Part shown: positions 53,816 through 63,809 of the stretch, in pieces
How positions within the stretch are numbered: position 1 is the first letter of the stretch
Layout of the letters: each line of letters begins with the position of its first letter
Source of the DNA: Posidoniimonas corsicana
GTDB taxonomy: Bacteria; Planctomycetota; Planctomycetia; Pirellulales; Lacipirellulaceae
Direction of reading: 5' to 3'
DNA: 64,000 bases
NCBI RefSeq assembly: GCF_007859765.1
Contig: NZ_SIHJ01000001.1
Span: 1,446,067 to 1,510,066, forward strand
Notes under the pieces: generated by a model
The model's database searches: none
Seen by the model: the letters and a program-made list of their open reading frames with translations, nothing else
Told to the model about the DNA's origin: nothing
Made by a program: the position numbers and the translations under genes

Positions 53816-56800
53816 ATGGACCGGACGCGCGGCACTCTTCTCACGGGGCGGGCGATGCAAGTGACCCTCTCACGTCTTGCGCCGATGGCGGTTGTTCTCG
53901 CCGCGTGCGCGATCGGCTGCCCCGAGTCGGCGGCGATCGACATCGGCACGGCCGCGTCGCACCGGAACCAGCGGTTCGAAGCCTGGGGCAGTTCGCTGGC
54001 GTGGATGGGCAACGAGCTCGGTCGGCCGACCACCAACCCAATGCGGCGCACGCAGATCGTCGACATGCTGTTCGACCAGGACAACGGGCTCGGCCTCAAC
54101 TTCCTGCGTTACAACATCGGGGCCGGCCAGAACCCCGCCGGCCCCGCCATCACCCGGCCCGGGGCGGCCATGGACGGCTGGGCGCCATCCGCGCCGACCG
54201 ACATCTCCGATCCCAGCACCTGGGGGTGGGACTGGGACGCCGACCAGACGCAGCGGCTGGTGCTCGGCATGGCGATCGAACGCGGCCTCACCCAGATCGA
54301 GGCGTTCGCCAATTCGGCGCCCTGGTGGATGACCGTGTCGCAAAGCTCACGGGGGAACCCAAGCACCGGCGCAACCAACCTCGACCCCGACAACTACGGC
54401 ATCTTCGGACACTACCTGCTGGAGGTCGCCGAGCACTTCGAGTCGAACCTCGGCGTCCACTTCCACACGCTCGCGCCGATGAACGAGCCCGGCGCCACCT
54501 GGTGGGACGGCAGCAACAACCAGGAGGGGATGCACATCCCGGTGGGCGGCGCGCAGTCGGCGCTGGTGCGTGAGGTCGGGCAGCAGATCATCGACCGCGG
54601 GCTGGAGATGGGCCTGGGCGGGCCCGAGGAGACCGCCATCCGCTGGTCGGTCAACTCCTACGACAACTGGGACGCGACCACCCGCGGGTTCGTCTCTCAG
54701 ATCAACACCCACTCGTACCCCTGGGGGGGCGGGAGCGACGCGGCCGACGCCGCCGCCCTGGTCGCCTACAACCAGTCGCGTCCGGAGGGCCCCAAGAAGA
54801 TCTACGCCACCGAGTTCGGGACCGGCGGCGACTCCACGCCCCTGAGCGGCGGCGTCACGCTGGCGAACCAGATCACCAGCGACCTCAACAACCTCGGCGC
54901 GGCCGGGTGGACCTACTGGCAGGCGGTGGAGGACAACAACGGTAGCAACTGGGGGCTGATCATCGCCCCCTTCGACGGCGCGAACAACTCTTTCGACACG
55001 CGGCGGCAGTTCTACGTGATGAAGCAGTTCTCGCAGCACATTCGCCCCGGCTCGCACATCCTCGACCAGGCCGACGACGAGGTGGTCGCCTCGTACGACC
55101 CGCGGCTCGGAGCCACCACGCTCGTCATAACGAATGACGAAACCGCCTCAGTGGACACGAGGACCTTCAACCTGCTCGACCAGACCGTGAGCCACTCACG
55201 CGTGATCCGCACGTCCGACTCGGAGTACTACCAGGCGCTGGGCGGCGCCACGGTGAGCCCCCGCGGGAACCAGGTGACCGTGTCGAGCCCGGCCTCGACC
55301 GTGACCACGGTGCAGCTCCACCACCGGCCCAACCTGATCCAGAACCCCGGCTTCGACCTCGACGGAGCGGCGAACGGCGCATCGGCGATCCCCGGTTGGC
55401 AGTCCGTTGGGAACGTCGCGTTCGACACCGGCAGCGACCTCACCGGCGACGGCAGCGGGACGGGCCGCCTGGAGACCAATTCCGCCGAAAACACGGGCCG
55501 CCTGTTCCAGACCAGCATCGGCGACGCCGGCGCCGACCTGACCGGCGTGGCGTTCCAGCTCTCGGTCGATCTGTTGCTGCAGAGCGCCGGCTCAGCCAAC
55601 TACGACGCGGACGCCTACCTGGCGCTCGAGTTCTACGGCGCCGATGACCAGACGCTGGCGCACGCCTCGGCCGACGACTTCCAGACGCTACTCGAACCCG
55701 CCTACGGCATCAACAACGACTCGCACACCGACAGCGCGTACCGCACCTACCAGTCGGGACGGTTCGTGGCGCCGCCCGGCGCCCGCTACGTCCGCCCGGT
55801 GATCCGATTCGACAACGTTGGCGCCCGCAGCTCCGACTGGAGCTTTGTCGACAACGCCTACCTGCAGCAGGTGCACCCCGAAGCGGACGCCAAGGAGTGG
55901 GCCAGCACCGGCGGCGGCGACCTGACCGACCACAGCAAATGGCTGACGCACGCCTCGGTTGAGAAGAACAGCCGGCTCTACTTCGGGACGGCGATCACGC
56001 AGGACGCCGCCGTTACACTCGATGCCGCCGAAGCCGTGACCGGGATGACGTTCTTCAGCGACCACCAGTACGAAATCGCGGGCGCCGGCGCCCTGCAGGT
56101 CGGCGCCATCGACGCCACAGCGCTGATCGACGTCCGGTTGGGGGGCCACGGCGTTTCCGTCCCCACGGAGTTAATTGGCGCCACCGAGCTGCAGGTCCTG
56201 ACGGACGCGCAGATCGAGTTCAGCGGCGGCTTCCACGTGAGCGGCCAGCGGCTGACCAAGCTCGGCGCCGGCCTGGTCGACTGGTCCACCGGCTTCAAAC
56301 TCAACGGGGGAGTGCTCGTGACCTACGCGGCGGACGAGGCCACCCTCCACTTTGGATCGGATGCGGTCCTCGACGGCGGCCTGGAGCTGCTGCTGGCGCC
56401 CGGGCAGGTCCTCGGCGTCGGCGAGCAGTTCGAGCTCGCTACCTACAGCAGCCTTAGCGACACGTTCGACACCATCATTCTGCCGTCCATCCCGGGCGGG
56501 TACGCGTGGCGGGTCGACTACGGCGCCACCGCGCTGACAGCAACGGTGATCAATTCTGTCCTGGGCGGCGACTTCAATGGCGACGGCCACGTCGACGCGG
56601 CCGACTACACCGTCTGGCGCGACAACCGTGGCGCCGCCGACGAGTCCGCGCTGGCGGGCGCCGGCGACGGCGTCAACGGCGTCGACGGCGGCGACTACCT
56701 CCTCTGGCGCGAGAACTTCGGCGCAACAACCACCGCGCAGTCACTCCCCGCTTCCGTACCGGAGCCGACCAGCCTGATGCTCGCCGGTACGTTGGGCATT

Positions 56801-56863
56801 GGTCTGCTAGAACTCCGGCGTCGCCAACCGCGCAAACGTACTCGTGCTACAATCGCCGCATGA
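53816..56863 (+). CDS. Secreted GH30-family glycoside hydrolase with dockerin-like and PEP-CTERM end
   Basis: About 1015 aa from ATG 53816; ATG 53855 is an alternative closer to the signal peptide core (RLAPMAVVLAACAIGC). The GH30 barrel starts HRNQRFEAWGSSLAWMGNEL and shows the acid/base Glu224 in LAPMNEPGATWW and the nucleophile Glu333 in KKIYATEFGTGGDS. A beta domain closes the catalytic unit. Then come a carbohydrate-binding-like segment (NLIQNPGFDLDGAANG), a beta-rich unit, a dockerin-type EF motif (DFNGDGHVDAADYTVWRDN and DGVNGVDGGDYLLWRENFGA) and the PEP-CTERM tail SVPEPTSLMLAGTLGIG. Substrate may be beta-1,6-galactan or a related glycan. It splits the lipid cluster. Confidence 0.85.
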   Translation: MDRTRGTLLTGRAMQVTLSRLAPMAVVLAACAIGCPESAAIDIGTAASHRNQRFEAWGSSLAWMGNELGRPTTNPMRRTQIVDMLFDQDNGLGLNFLRYNIGAGQNPAGPAITRPGAAMDGWAPSAPTDISDPSTWGWDWDADQTQRLVLGMAIERGLTQIEAFANSAPWWMTVSQSSRGNPSTGATNLDPDNYGIFGHYLLEVAEHFESNLGVHFHTLAPMNEPGATWWDGSNNQEGMHIPVGGAQSALVREVGQQIIDRGLEMGLGGPEETAIRWSVNSYDNWDATTRGFVSQINTHSYPWGGGSDAADAAALVAYNQSRPEGPKKIYATEFGTGGDSTPLSGGVTLANQITSDLNNLGAAGWTYWQAVEDNNGSNWGLIIAPFDGANNSFDTRRQFYVMKQFSQHIRPGSHILDQADDEVVASYDPRLGATTLVITNDETASVDTRTFNLLDQTVSHSRVIRTSDSEYYQALGGATVSPRGNQVTVSSPASTVTTVQLHHRPNLIQNPGFDLDGAANGASAIPGWQSVGNVAFDTGSDLTGDGSGTGRLETNSAENTGRLFQTSIGDAGADLTGVAFQLSVDLLLQSAGSANYDADAYLALEFYGADDQTLAHASADDFQTLLEPAYGINNDSHTDSAYRTYQSGRFVAPPGARYVRPVIRFDNVGARSSDWSFVDNAYLQQVHPEADAKEWASTGGGDLTDHSKWLTHASVEKNSRLYFGTAITQDAAVTLDAAEAVTGMTFFSDHQYEIAGAGALQVGAIDATALIDVRLGGHGVSVPTELIGATELQVLTDAQIEFSGGFHVSGQRLTKLGAGLVDWSTGFKLNGGVLVTYAADEATLHFGSDAVLDGGLELLLAPGQVLGVGEQFELATYSSLSDTFDTIILPSIPGGYAWRVDYGATALTATVINSVLGGDFNGDGHVDAADYTVWRDNRGAADESALAGAGDGVNGVDGGDYLLWRENFGATTTAQSLPASVPEPTSLMLAGTLGIGLLELRRRQPRKRTRATIAA

Positions 56864-57513
56864 GCGATGAGTCAACGCCCCGCCGGTTCCGCTTCTCGCT
56901 GCTGAACTTGCTGCTGCTGACGGCCATCCTCGTGCTGTCGCTGACCGTCGGCCGGTTGTGGAACAAGCTCCGGCCGCTCCGCGAGGATGTCAAACGCCTG
57001 CGGGCCGAGGTGGGTGAGCTCGATATCGAAGACCCGAAGCTGGTCCACGCGATCGCCGCTCGCACCTACCAGCAGCGTGTCTGGCGGTGGAAGATCTGGT
57101 GCCCGGCCGGCAAGAGCGTGGTGGTGCGGATGGCCAGCCACGACATCCCCGCCGATCCGACCGTGCTCCCGAAGCCAGACGGGCGGCTGCACCTGAACCG
57201 CAACAACCCGGACGCGGCCGAGGTGGAGGTCACCCTCTCGTCCGAGCAGCTGACCGACGGCGCCGTCCGCTGGAACCTCCACGCCGATGGCATCACCACG
57301 CACCCCCGCGTGCCAGAGGACGCGACCCAGTGGCTGCTGGAGGGCTCCAGCGGCTGGTCGGGCGGCCCACGGCACGAGACCCTCGTCCAGCGCCCGGGCG
57401 AGCCGCTCGAACTGCTCCGGATCCGCGCCTTCTACAACACCAACCAGGTCCCGCCGCCGAGCCCGCCGAAGGAGGGCGACGGCGTGCTGGTTTGGGTGGA
57501 GGTAGAGGAGTAG
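56860..57513 (+). CDS. Membrane-anchored hypothetical protein with coiled coil
   Basis: 217 aa; ATG overlaps the stop of the GH30 gene (ATGA), so translation is coupled. N-terminus PRRFRFSLLNLLLLTAILVL is a basic patch plus single helix common in planctomycete proteins. A short coiled coil follows (VKRLRAEVGELDIEDPKLVH), then a beta-rich domain (DAAEVEVTLSSEQLTDGAVR) with Trp-rich RVWRWKIWCPAG. Function unknown. Confidence 0.75.
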   Translation: MSDESTPRRFRFSLLNLLLLTAILVLSLTVGRLWNKLRPLREDVKRLRAEVGELDIEDPKLVHAIAARTYQQRVWRWKIWCPAGKSVVVRMASHDIPADPTVLPKPDGRLHLNRNNPDAAEVEVTLSSEQLTDGAVRWNLHADGITTHPRVPEDATQWLLEGSSGWSGGPRHETLVQRPGEPLELLRIRAFYNTNQVPPPSPPKEGDGVLVWVEVEE

Positions 57514-57702
57514 TTTCCTTATGTGCATGCCGAGGCGCGCGAGACGACCGGGACCCTCGGCGACGCCCTGGGGTAGGGAGGCCTCCACCGGGACGCACTT
57601 CGACGCACCTCGAGGACATGCCCGGATTCCTGTAGAAAACGGCCACCTGCGCCGGTATACCTAAACTGCTTGCGGCTATCACGGGCCGCACCTTCCCCAA
57701 CC

Positions 57703-57746
57703 GCGACGTTTGTCCCGGCTTGCGCGCCGCATGGGACAAAAGTCGC
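57703..57746. repeat. Inverted pair of GGGACAAA(A/C)GTCGC
   Basis: GCGACGTTTGTCCC (57703-57716) and GGGACAAAAGTCGC (57733-57746) pair at 13 of 14 positions around 16 bases. Confidence 0.8.
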
Positions 57747-57822
57747 CGCGATCAAGTGGCCTCGCGTGATGCAGACGCTGTTATACAAGCGTGAAACGCA
57801 CCTCGGGGCCGCGGCAGGGCCC

Positions 57823-57868
57823 GACTTTTGTCCCTAAGAATCGATTTCCTGACATCAGGGACAAAAGT
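57823..57868. repeat. Perfect inverted pair of AGGGACAAAAGT
   Basis: ACTTTTGTCCCT (57824-57835) and AGGGACAAAAGT (57857-57868) are exact complements. Same core as the pair 80 bases upstream and as the copies at 17.5 kb. Confidence 0.85.
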
Positions 57869-57965
57869 GACAGAACCCTGTGGCCCGCCGCCCATCGGCC
57901 GCGGCGGCCCAAATTGCTAGACTACAGGATTGCCATCCCCCGACCCTCGACCGCCTACCGTTCCC

Positions 57966-59456
<1,491 letters not shown>

Positions 59457-59480
59457 GAGCGGACAGAGGGAAGCTAAGCT

Positions 59481-59777
59481 ATGGGTGAAGGTGTAAAGAA
59501 GTCGGTGACTCTTCCTGCTCACGTCGTGGAGTTGCTGCAGCATGCCAACGATTTGATTGGCTCCGAAGACGATCTCGCAACGATCCCATCGGACGACCTG
59601 ATCCAAACCGAAGCTGGTTACGGCGGACTAGACCGTGGGGGTGGCAACCAGTACTCATTCGTGCTATTTCCTGAACAAGGCACTAAGCCGCGTTGGGAGG
59701 TGACACTCCTAGCAGACGAGATTGATGAAATCGCCAGCGGATTTCGAGATTCGATCGTCGTCAGAGAGTTTAGTTGA
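59481..59777 (+). CDS. Hypothetical protein, 98 aa
   Basis: Starts MGEGVKKSVTLPAHVVELL, then LQHANDLIGSEDDLATIPSD and a beta-rich segment (NQYSFVLFPEQGTKPRWEVT, DEIASGFRDSIVVREF). G+C is clearly below that of the flanking genes, suggesting transfer. No family recognised; the orderly helix-strand pattern favours a real gene. Confidence 0.6.
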   Translation: MGEGVKKSVTLPAHVVELLQHANDLIGSEDDLATIPSDDLIQTEAGYGGLDRGGGNQYSFVLFPEQGTKPRWEVTLLADEIDEIASGFRDSIVVREFS

Positions 59778-59816
59778 GCCCGGCGACCGAACGCGATTAG
59801 CTCTTCAAACGAGTCT

Positions 59817-59879
59817 GTAGGGTGGACGCAATGCACCATGTTTCATGTGCAGCTAGTTCGTGCATAGAATACACCCTAC
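59817..59879. repeat. Small inverted-repeat (MITE-like) element
   Basis: Arms GTAGGGTG-6-ATGCAC (59817 to about 59836) and GTGCAT-6-CACCCTAC (about 59860 to 59879) match as GTAGGGTGnnnnnnATGCAC on both sides, with a mismatched six-base centre and a 23-base loop. Located in the low-G+C orphan stretch. Confidence 0.65.
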
Positions 59880-59933
59880 GTCTGGGGCTTTTGCCTGTCT
59901 CCTGAGTGATCAGCGCGATGCAGGAGTGATGGA

Positions 59934-60350
59934 TTGTTTCGACGCACCCTATCAAGCGTTGACCTGCCATTCGACGCCGATGGCGATCTGGAGCTTGAGA
60001 ATACTGTGGCCGGCGCCCGACAGTTTTGGGCGAGCCTCATTGGGTTCACTGCGGACGAGGGCGCCCCGGAAGGTGTTGCGGAACTGTCGGACGGCGCTGT
60101 CCGTGTGCGGCTTTGCCGTGGAAACGACGCCGTGGAGTTGGTGCCACCGCCCGCAGAGGTGGGGCCTTACTTGATAGAGGCGGCGCCCCTCGCGATTGGG
60201 GGAGGGTCGTTTGATGGCTGGGTAAGGTTGTCACGGATTCTCAGGCTGACCCCACCCACATTTTCTCTTACGATGTGCACCTTGAAAAGTCGTTCCCGGT
60301 GGAACATTGAAATGAGTCCGAATCATGTCAGGTGGGTGCGTTGTCAGTAA
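59934..60350 (+). CDS. Doubtful hypothetical ORF, 138 aa
   Basis: TTG start with AGGAG at 59922-59926. The first 90 residues look protein-like (DLPFDADGDLELENTVAGAR, AELSDGAVRVRLCRGNDAVE), but the end (FSLTMCTLKSRSRWNIE) does not. It may be a frameshifted or truncated gene. No family recognised. Confidence 0.35.
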   Translation: MFRRTLSSVDLPFDADGDLELENTVAGARQFWASLIGFTADEGAPEGVAELSDGAVRVRLCRGNDAVELVPPPAEVGPYLIEAAPLAIGGGSFDGWVRLSRILRLTPPTFSLTMCTLKSRSRWNIEMSPNHVRWVRCQ

Positions 60351-60400
60351 TGTGTGTTTGGGTGGATAGGATCCACCGAGGCTCTAGGAAAGCTCCGCCT

Positions 60401-60880
60401 ATGAAACCAGACCCGGTAAACCCTTTCGAGTCACCGCAGACGGAATCGCGGCCTGATGGCGAGGCGGAGCTGGCGGGAGCAGCGTCGGAGACGGACGGGC
60501 TTCCGATTCCACGCGGCGTGCACGGCGACGGCATCGTCACGGTAGCCTCCTTCGGATATATCAACGAGGCGAGCGTCGCGGTGTCGCTGCTCCAACAGGA
60601 GGGCATTAATTGCTGCCTCGACAACGAGGGGATCGTCAGCGTCAACGCGTTCCTCTCCAACGCCGTAGGCGGGGTGAAGGTGCTGGTGCATGAGAAGGAC
60701 GCGGAACGCGCCGCCTGCTTCCTTCACGAGCACCGGCGGTCCCTGCAGGCGAAGCAAAGCCAAGAAGACATCGAGTTTGACTGCGAAGAGTGCGGCGCTC
60801 CGCTCAAGATGCCGGGCAACCGCCGCGGCCGCGTCGAGACCTGCCCCAAGTGCCGGGAGTTTATCGACGTGCCGGAGTAG
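60401..60880 (+). CDS. DUF2007-like protein with zinc ribbon
   Basis: 159 aa from ATG 60401 (MKPDPVNPFESPQTES), using the NPFESP start motif typical of planctomycete small proteins. A DUF2007-like (putative signal transducing) domain at about 45-115: IVTVASFGYINEASVAVSLL, then GINCCLDNEGIVSVNAFLSN and GGVKVLVHEKDAERA. A four-Cys zinc ribbon ends the protein (CEECGAPLKMPGNRRGRVE, then CPKC). Cytoplasmic; role unknown. Confidence 0.8.
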   Translation: MKPDPVNPFESPQTESRPDGEAELAGAASETDGLPIPRGVHGDGIVTVASFGYINEASVAVSLLQQEGINCCLDNEGIVSVNAFLSNAVGGVKVLVHEKDAERAACFLHEHRRSLQAKQSQEDIEFDCEECGAPLKMPGNRRGRVETCPKCREFIDVPE

Positions 60881-60973
60881 ACGCTGCTTGTCGATTAGCT
60901 GAGGCGACGCCCGCAGCGCGAAAGGCTGCTCAGAGTACGACGCGTGCCACACACGGGCGGAGCCCGCGCCGCG

Positions 60974-61705
60974 TTAGGATCCTGCTTGCGATCCTGACGG
61001 ATACTCGTGAATCTTCAAGGATTCGGATATCGAATGAAGCGACGACTCTTTCACATTGTCTGCTTCGCGAATTTGGAAGATAAACGTCCGCTCTCCGCTA
61101 AAGACAGTAACTCCGCGGATTAGGGTTGGGTTCTTGTCTGGGTCGAGCGTGGTTAATTCATACTCGACACGATCTGGTATCACGCCGTCGAGCGGAGGTT
61201 TCGTCGTGACAACAACTTGCCAACCCTTGGAATGAATTGTCTCAACTATTCCATTCCAGTGCCCCTTGAGATGAGCGACTCGAGTTCGGTTGCCTATGGC
61301 TACCTGAGGGGAGACCGTCATCACCATGGCGCCATTCTCTGGGCCATGTGCTGTGCACGCAAAAACCTTTAGGGCGCCTAGGTCGGTGGTGAGCTCTCGT
61401 TCAAGCGTCCAGTGGTAGCCTGGCGGCGATGCGATCTGAGCAATGCCGGCGATGGTAAACGAGTTCTCGGCAGACTTCGCAGCATATTCGCGATCGTCTT
61501 CGGAGAGCATCGGGATTGGAATTCGGAGCAGGGTCCCATCTGTTCGACGAAGCTCCAACACATCGTCATACTTTGCGTAGAACGAAGCTTCGAAGGAGAA
61601 CCGTCCTGACTCACTGCGCCAGACACGGGGTTCATCAGCCGTGCAAGTGCTCAGCAATGATGAGACTAGTACAATCGCGAGTGGGAGGTAGCAGAGAGTT
61701 GGCAT
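60974..61705 (-). CDS. Secreted SHD1-domain protein
   Basis: 243 aa from ATG 61705 (MPTLCYLPLAIVLVSSLLST, signal peptide, possible lipobox near LSTC). After it, PRVWRSESGRFSFEASFYAK, then VLELRRTDGTLLRIPIPMLS and EDDREYAAK match the SHD1 (SLA1 homology 1) domain that planctomycetes use in many exported proteins. The remainder is beta-rich (VFACTAHGPENGAMVMTVSP). Lower G+C than neighbours. Function unknown. Confidence 0.78.
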   Translation of the reverse strand: MPTLCYLPLAIVLVSSLLSTCTADEPRVWRSESGRFSFEASFYAKYDDVLELRRTDGTLLRIPIPMLSEDDREYAAKSAENSFTIAGIAQIASPPGYHWTLERELTTDLGALKVFACTAHGPENGAMVMTVSPQVAIGNRTRVAHLKGHWNGIVETIHSKGWQVVVTTKPPLDGVIPDRVEYELTTLDPDKNPTLIRGVTVFSGERTFIFQIREADNVKESSLHSISESLKIHEYPSGSQAGS

Positions 61706-61874
61706 GGTAGACTGATCTCGCGTTTCAGCACCAGACACGGTCCACGAGCGAATGGCCGTAGAAGCCGTCGCTGAAGTGCTTAATTCCTTGATCCGCGTGG
61801 AGTGCGTGTATCGCCCTCCTAATGTTAATTTACCGGTGCATTGCATGCACCCTGCAACAGACCCTATTGTTCCA

Positions 61875-62306
61875 ATGCCCACCGAAGAAATCCTTTCCGC
61901 CATCCCCCACCGCCCGCCGTTTTTGCTGATCGACGAGGTCACCGAGCGGGGCGAGAACACGATCACCTGCACCAAGACCTTCAGCGGTGACGAGTTCTGG
62001 TTCGCGGGCCATTACCCGGACTACCCGATCACGCCGGGCGTGCTGCTGTGCGAGGCGGCCATGCAGGCGGGCGCCGTGATGCTCAGCGGCATGCTGGGGA
62101 GCGAGACCGACGGCAAGGTGCCGGTGGCCACGCGGGCGAACAACGTGCAGTTCCGCCAGATGGTGCGGCCGGGTGACACGGTCGAGATCTCGGTCGAGCT
62201 GACCGAACGGCTGGCCGACGCGTTCTTCATGAAGGCCCGGGTGACCAACGCCGGCAAGCTGGCGTGCCGGTTCGAATTCGCGTGCACGCTGGCCGAGCCG
62301 CGGTAG
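61875..62306 (+). CDS. 3-hydroxyacyl-ACP dehydratase, FabZ/FabA-like
   Basis: 143 aa from ATG 61875 (MPTEEILSAIPHRPPFLLID). Hot-dog fold dehydratase with the catalytic pair His46 in FWFAGHYPDYPITPG and Glu60 in LLCEAAMQAGAV, spaced as in FabZ. Removes water from 3-hydroxyacyl-ACP. Longer upstream readings are non-coding-like. It could serve the ketosynthase/ACP/CrtI set 8-10 kb upstream, although orphan genes intervene; it could equally be the housekeeping copy. Confidence 0.9.
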   Translation: MPTEEILSAIPHRPPFLLIDEVTERGENTITCTKTFSGDEFWFAGHYPDYPITPGVLLCEAAMQAGAVMLSGMLGSETDGKVPVATRANNVQFRQMVRPGDTVEISVELTERLADAFFMKARVTNAGKLACRFEFACTLAEPR

Positions 62307-62313
62307 CGCCGCC

Positions 62314-63771
62314 CTACTTGCCCGCCCGCTCGACGCGGCCGGGTGGGCGGACTTCGGACCCCTGGGTCTTGGTGAGAGTGTCGCCCAGGGCTTCGCGGGC
62401 CTGCTGCGCCGCCGCCTGCAGCCGCTCTACCACGTCGGGGTGCTCGCCAGCGACGTTGGTCGTCTCGCCGGGGTCCGACTTCAGGTCGAACAGCTCGAGC
62501 CCGATCGTGGTGTGGTCGTAGCCAACGGGCGTGCCGCCGGTCCCGCCGGGCCGGCCGCTGAGTGTGCGGTAGCGGTGCCGCAGGTGCAGCTTCCAGCGGC
62601 GGTCACGCACCGCGCGGAGCTCGCGGCCGTAGTAGCAGTAGAACTCCTGGTGCGGGCTCAGGGCGCCGGACTCGCCGGAGAGCAGCGGCCAGATGTCGCG
62701 TCCGTCGATCGTGCGGTCGGCGGGCGGCTCAGCGCCGATCAGCGCGGCGATGGTGGGCAGCAGGTCCATGGTGCTGGCGAGCTCGTCGCACGAGCTGCCG
62801 GCGGGGATCCGGCCGGGCCAACGCACCACGCAGGGCACACGGTAGCCGCCCTCGAACATGGTGCCCTTGCCCTCACGCAGCGGGCCGGCGCTGCCGGCGT
62901 GGTCGCCGTAGCTGAGCCAGGGGCCGTTGTCGGAGGTGAACACCACGAGCGTATTCTGGTCGACGCCGTTGCGCTGCAACGCGTCGAGCACTTGGCCGAC
63001 TGACCAATCGAGCTCCATTGCCACGTCGCCGAACAGCCCGGCGCCGCTCTTGCCGTGAAACTTGTCCGACACGAACAGCGGCACATGCACCATGGTGTGC
63101 GGCAGGTACAGGAAGAACGGCCGGTCGGCGTGCTGGTCGATGAACTCGACCGCCCGCTCGGTGTATTGCGTGGTGAGCTGGGCCTGGTCCTCGGCGGTCA
63201 CCTCGTCGTCGATGATCTGCTCGCCCTCGTAGAGCGGCAGGTTCGGGTAACGGCTCTTCCGCTTCGCAGCGTCGGCTGGCAGCCGCGCCAGGTCCGGGTG
63301 CTGCGGCCACATATCGTTGGAGTAGGGGAGCCCGAACCACGCGTCAAACCCTTGGCGGGTCGGCAGGAACTCGGGCTGGTCGCCCAGGTGCCACTTGCCG
63401 AAGCAGGCGGTGGCGAAGCCCTGCGCCCGGCAGAGCTCGGCAATCGTGACCTCGTCCGGGTGGAGGCCGATGCGGGCCCTGGGGCCGAGTGCCCCGGCGA
63501 TGCCGACCCGCTCCGGGTAGCAGCCGGTCAGCAGCGCCGCGCGGGACGCGCTGCACACTGCCGTGGCGGCGTGGAAGTCGGTCATCACCCGCCCCTCAGC
63601 CGCCATGCGGTCAAGATGCGGGGTCGGGTAGTCCTCCGCACCGAACGGGCCGATGTCGGCGTAGCCCATGTCGTCGATGAAGATCACCACGACGTTGGGC
63701 GGCCGCTCAGCCCCCGGGCAGGGCGCCGCGGCGAGCAGCATCAGCAGCGAAGCGACGCACAGGCGATGCAT
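62314..63771 (-). CDS. Secreted arylsulfatase-type sulfatase
   Basis: 485 aa from ATG 63771 with signal peptide (LCVASLLMLLAAAPCPG). Sulfatase type I: metal site VVVIFIDDMGYADIGPFG, formylglycine motif with Cys73 in VCSASRAALLTGCYPERVG, GKWHLGDQPEFLPTRQGFD, and the second metal block VVFTSDNGPWLSYGDHAGS. Needs modification by a formylglycine-generating enzyme not seen here. Probably desulfates marine-type glycans. Lies 38 bases after the MFS gene on the same strand, so likely one operon. Confidence 0.92.
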   Translation of the reverse strand: MHRLCVASLLMLLAAAPCPGAERPPNVVVIFIDDMGYADIGPFGAEDYPTPHLDRMAAEGRVMTDFHAATAVCSASRAALLTGCYPERVGIAGALGPRARIGLHPDEVTIAELCRAQGFATACFGKWHLGDQPEFLPTRQGFDAWFGLPYSNDMWPQHPDLARLPADAAKRKSRYPNLPLYEGEQIIDDEVTAEDQAQLTTQYTERAVEFIDQHADRPFFLYLPHTMVHVPLFVSDKFHGKSGAGLFGDVAMELDWSVGQVLDALQRNGVDQNTLVVFTSDNGPWLSYGDHAGSAGPLREGKGTMFEGGYRVPCVVRWPGRIPAGSSCDELASTMDLLPTIAALIGAEPPADRTIDGRDIWPLLSGESGALSPHQEFYCYYGRELRAVRDRRWKLHLRHRYRTLSGRPGGTGGTPVGYDHTTIGLELFDLKSDPGETTNVAGEHPDVVERLQAAAQQAREALGDTLTKTQGSEVRPPGRVERAGK

Positions 63772-63809
63772 AGCGTTTCCCAACGGTGCAGCGTGACGGA
63801 ACCGGATCG

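Larger units (their letters stand above)
57514..57965. other. Intergenic region with GGGACAAAAGT inverted pairs
   Basis: 450 bases without a gene; carries the two inverted pairs annotated separately. It should contain the promoter for the second CrtI-like gene. Confidence 0.55.
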
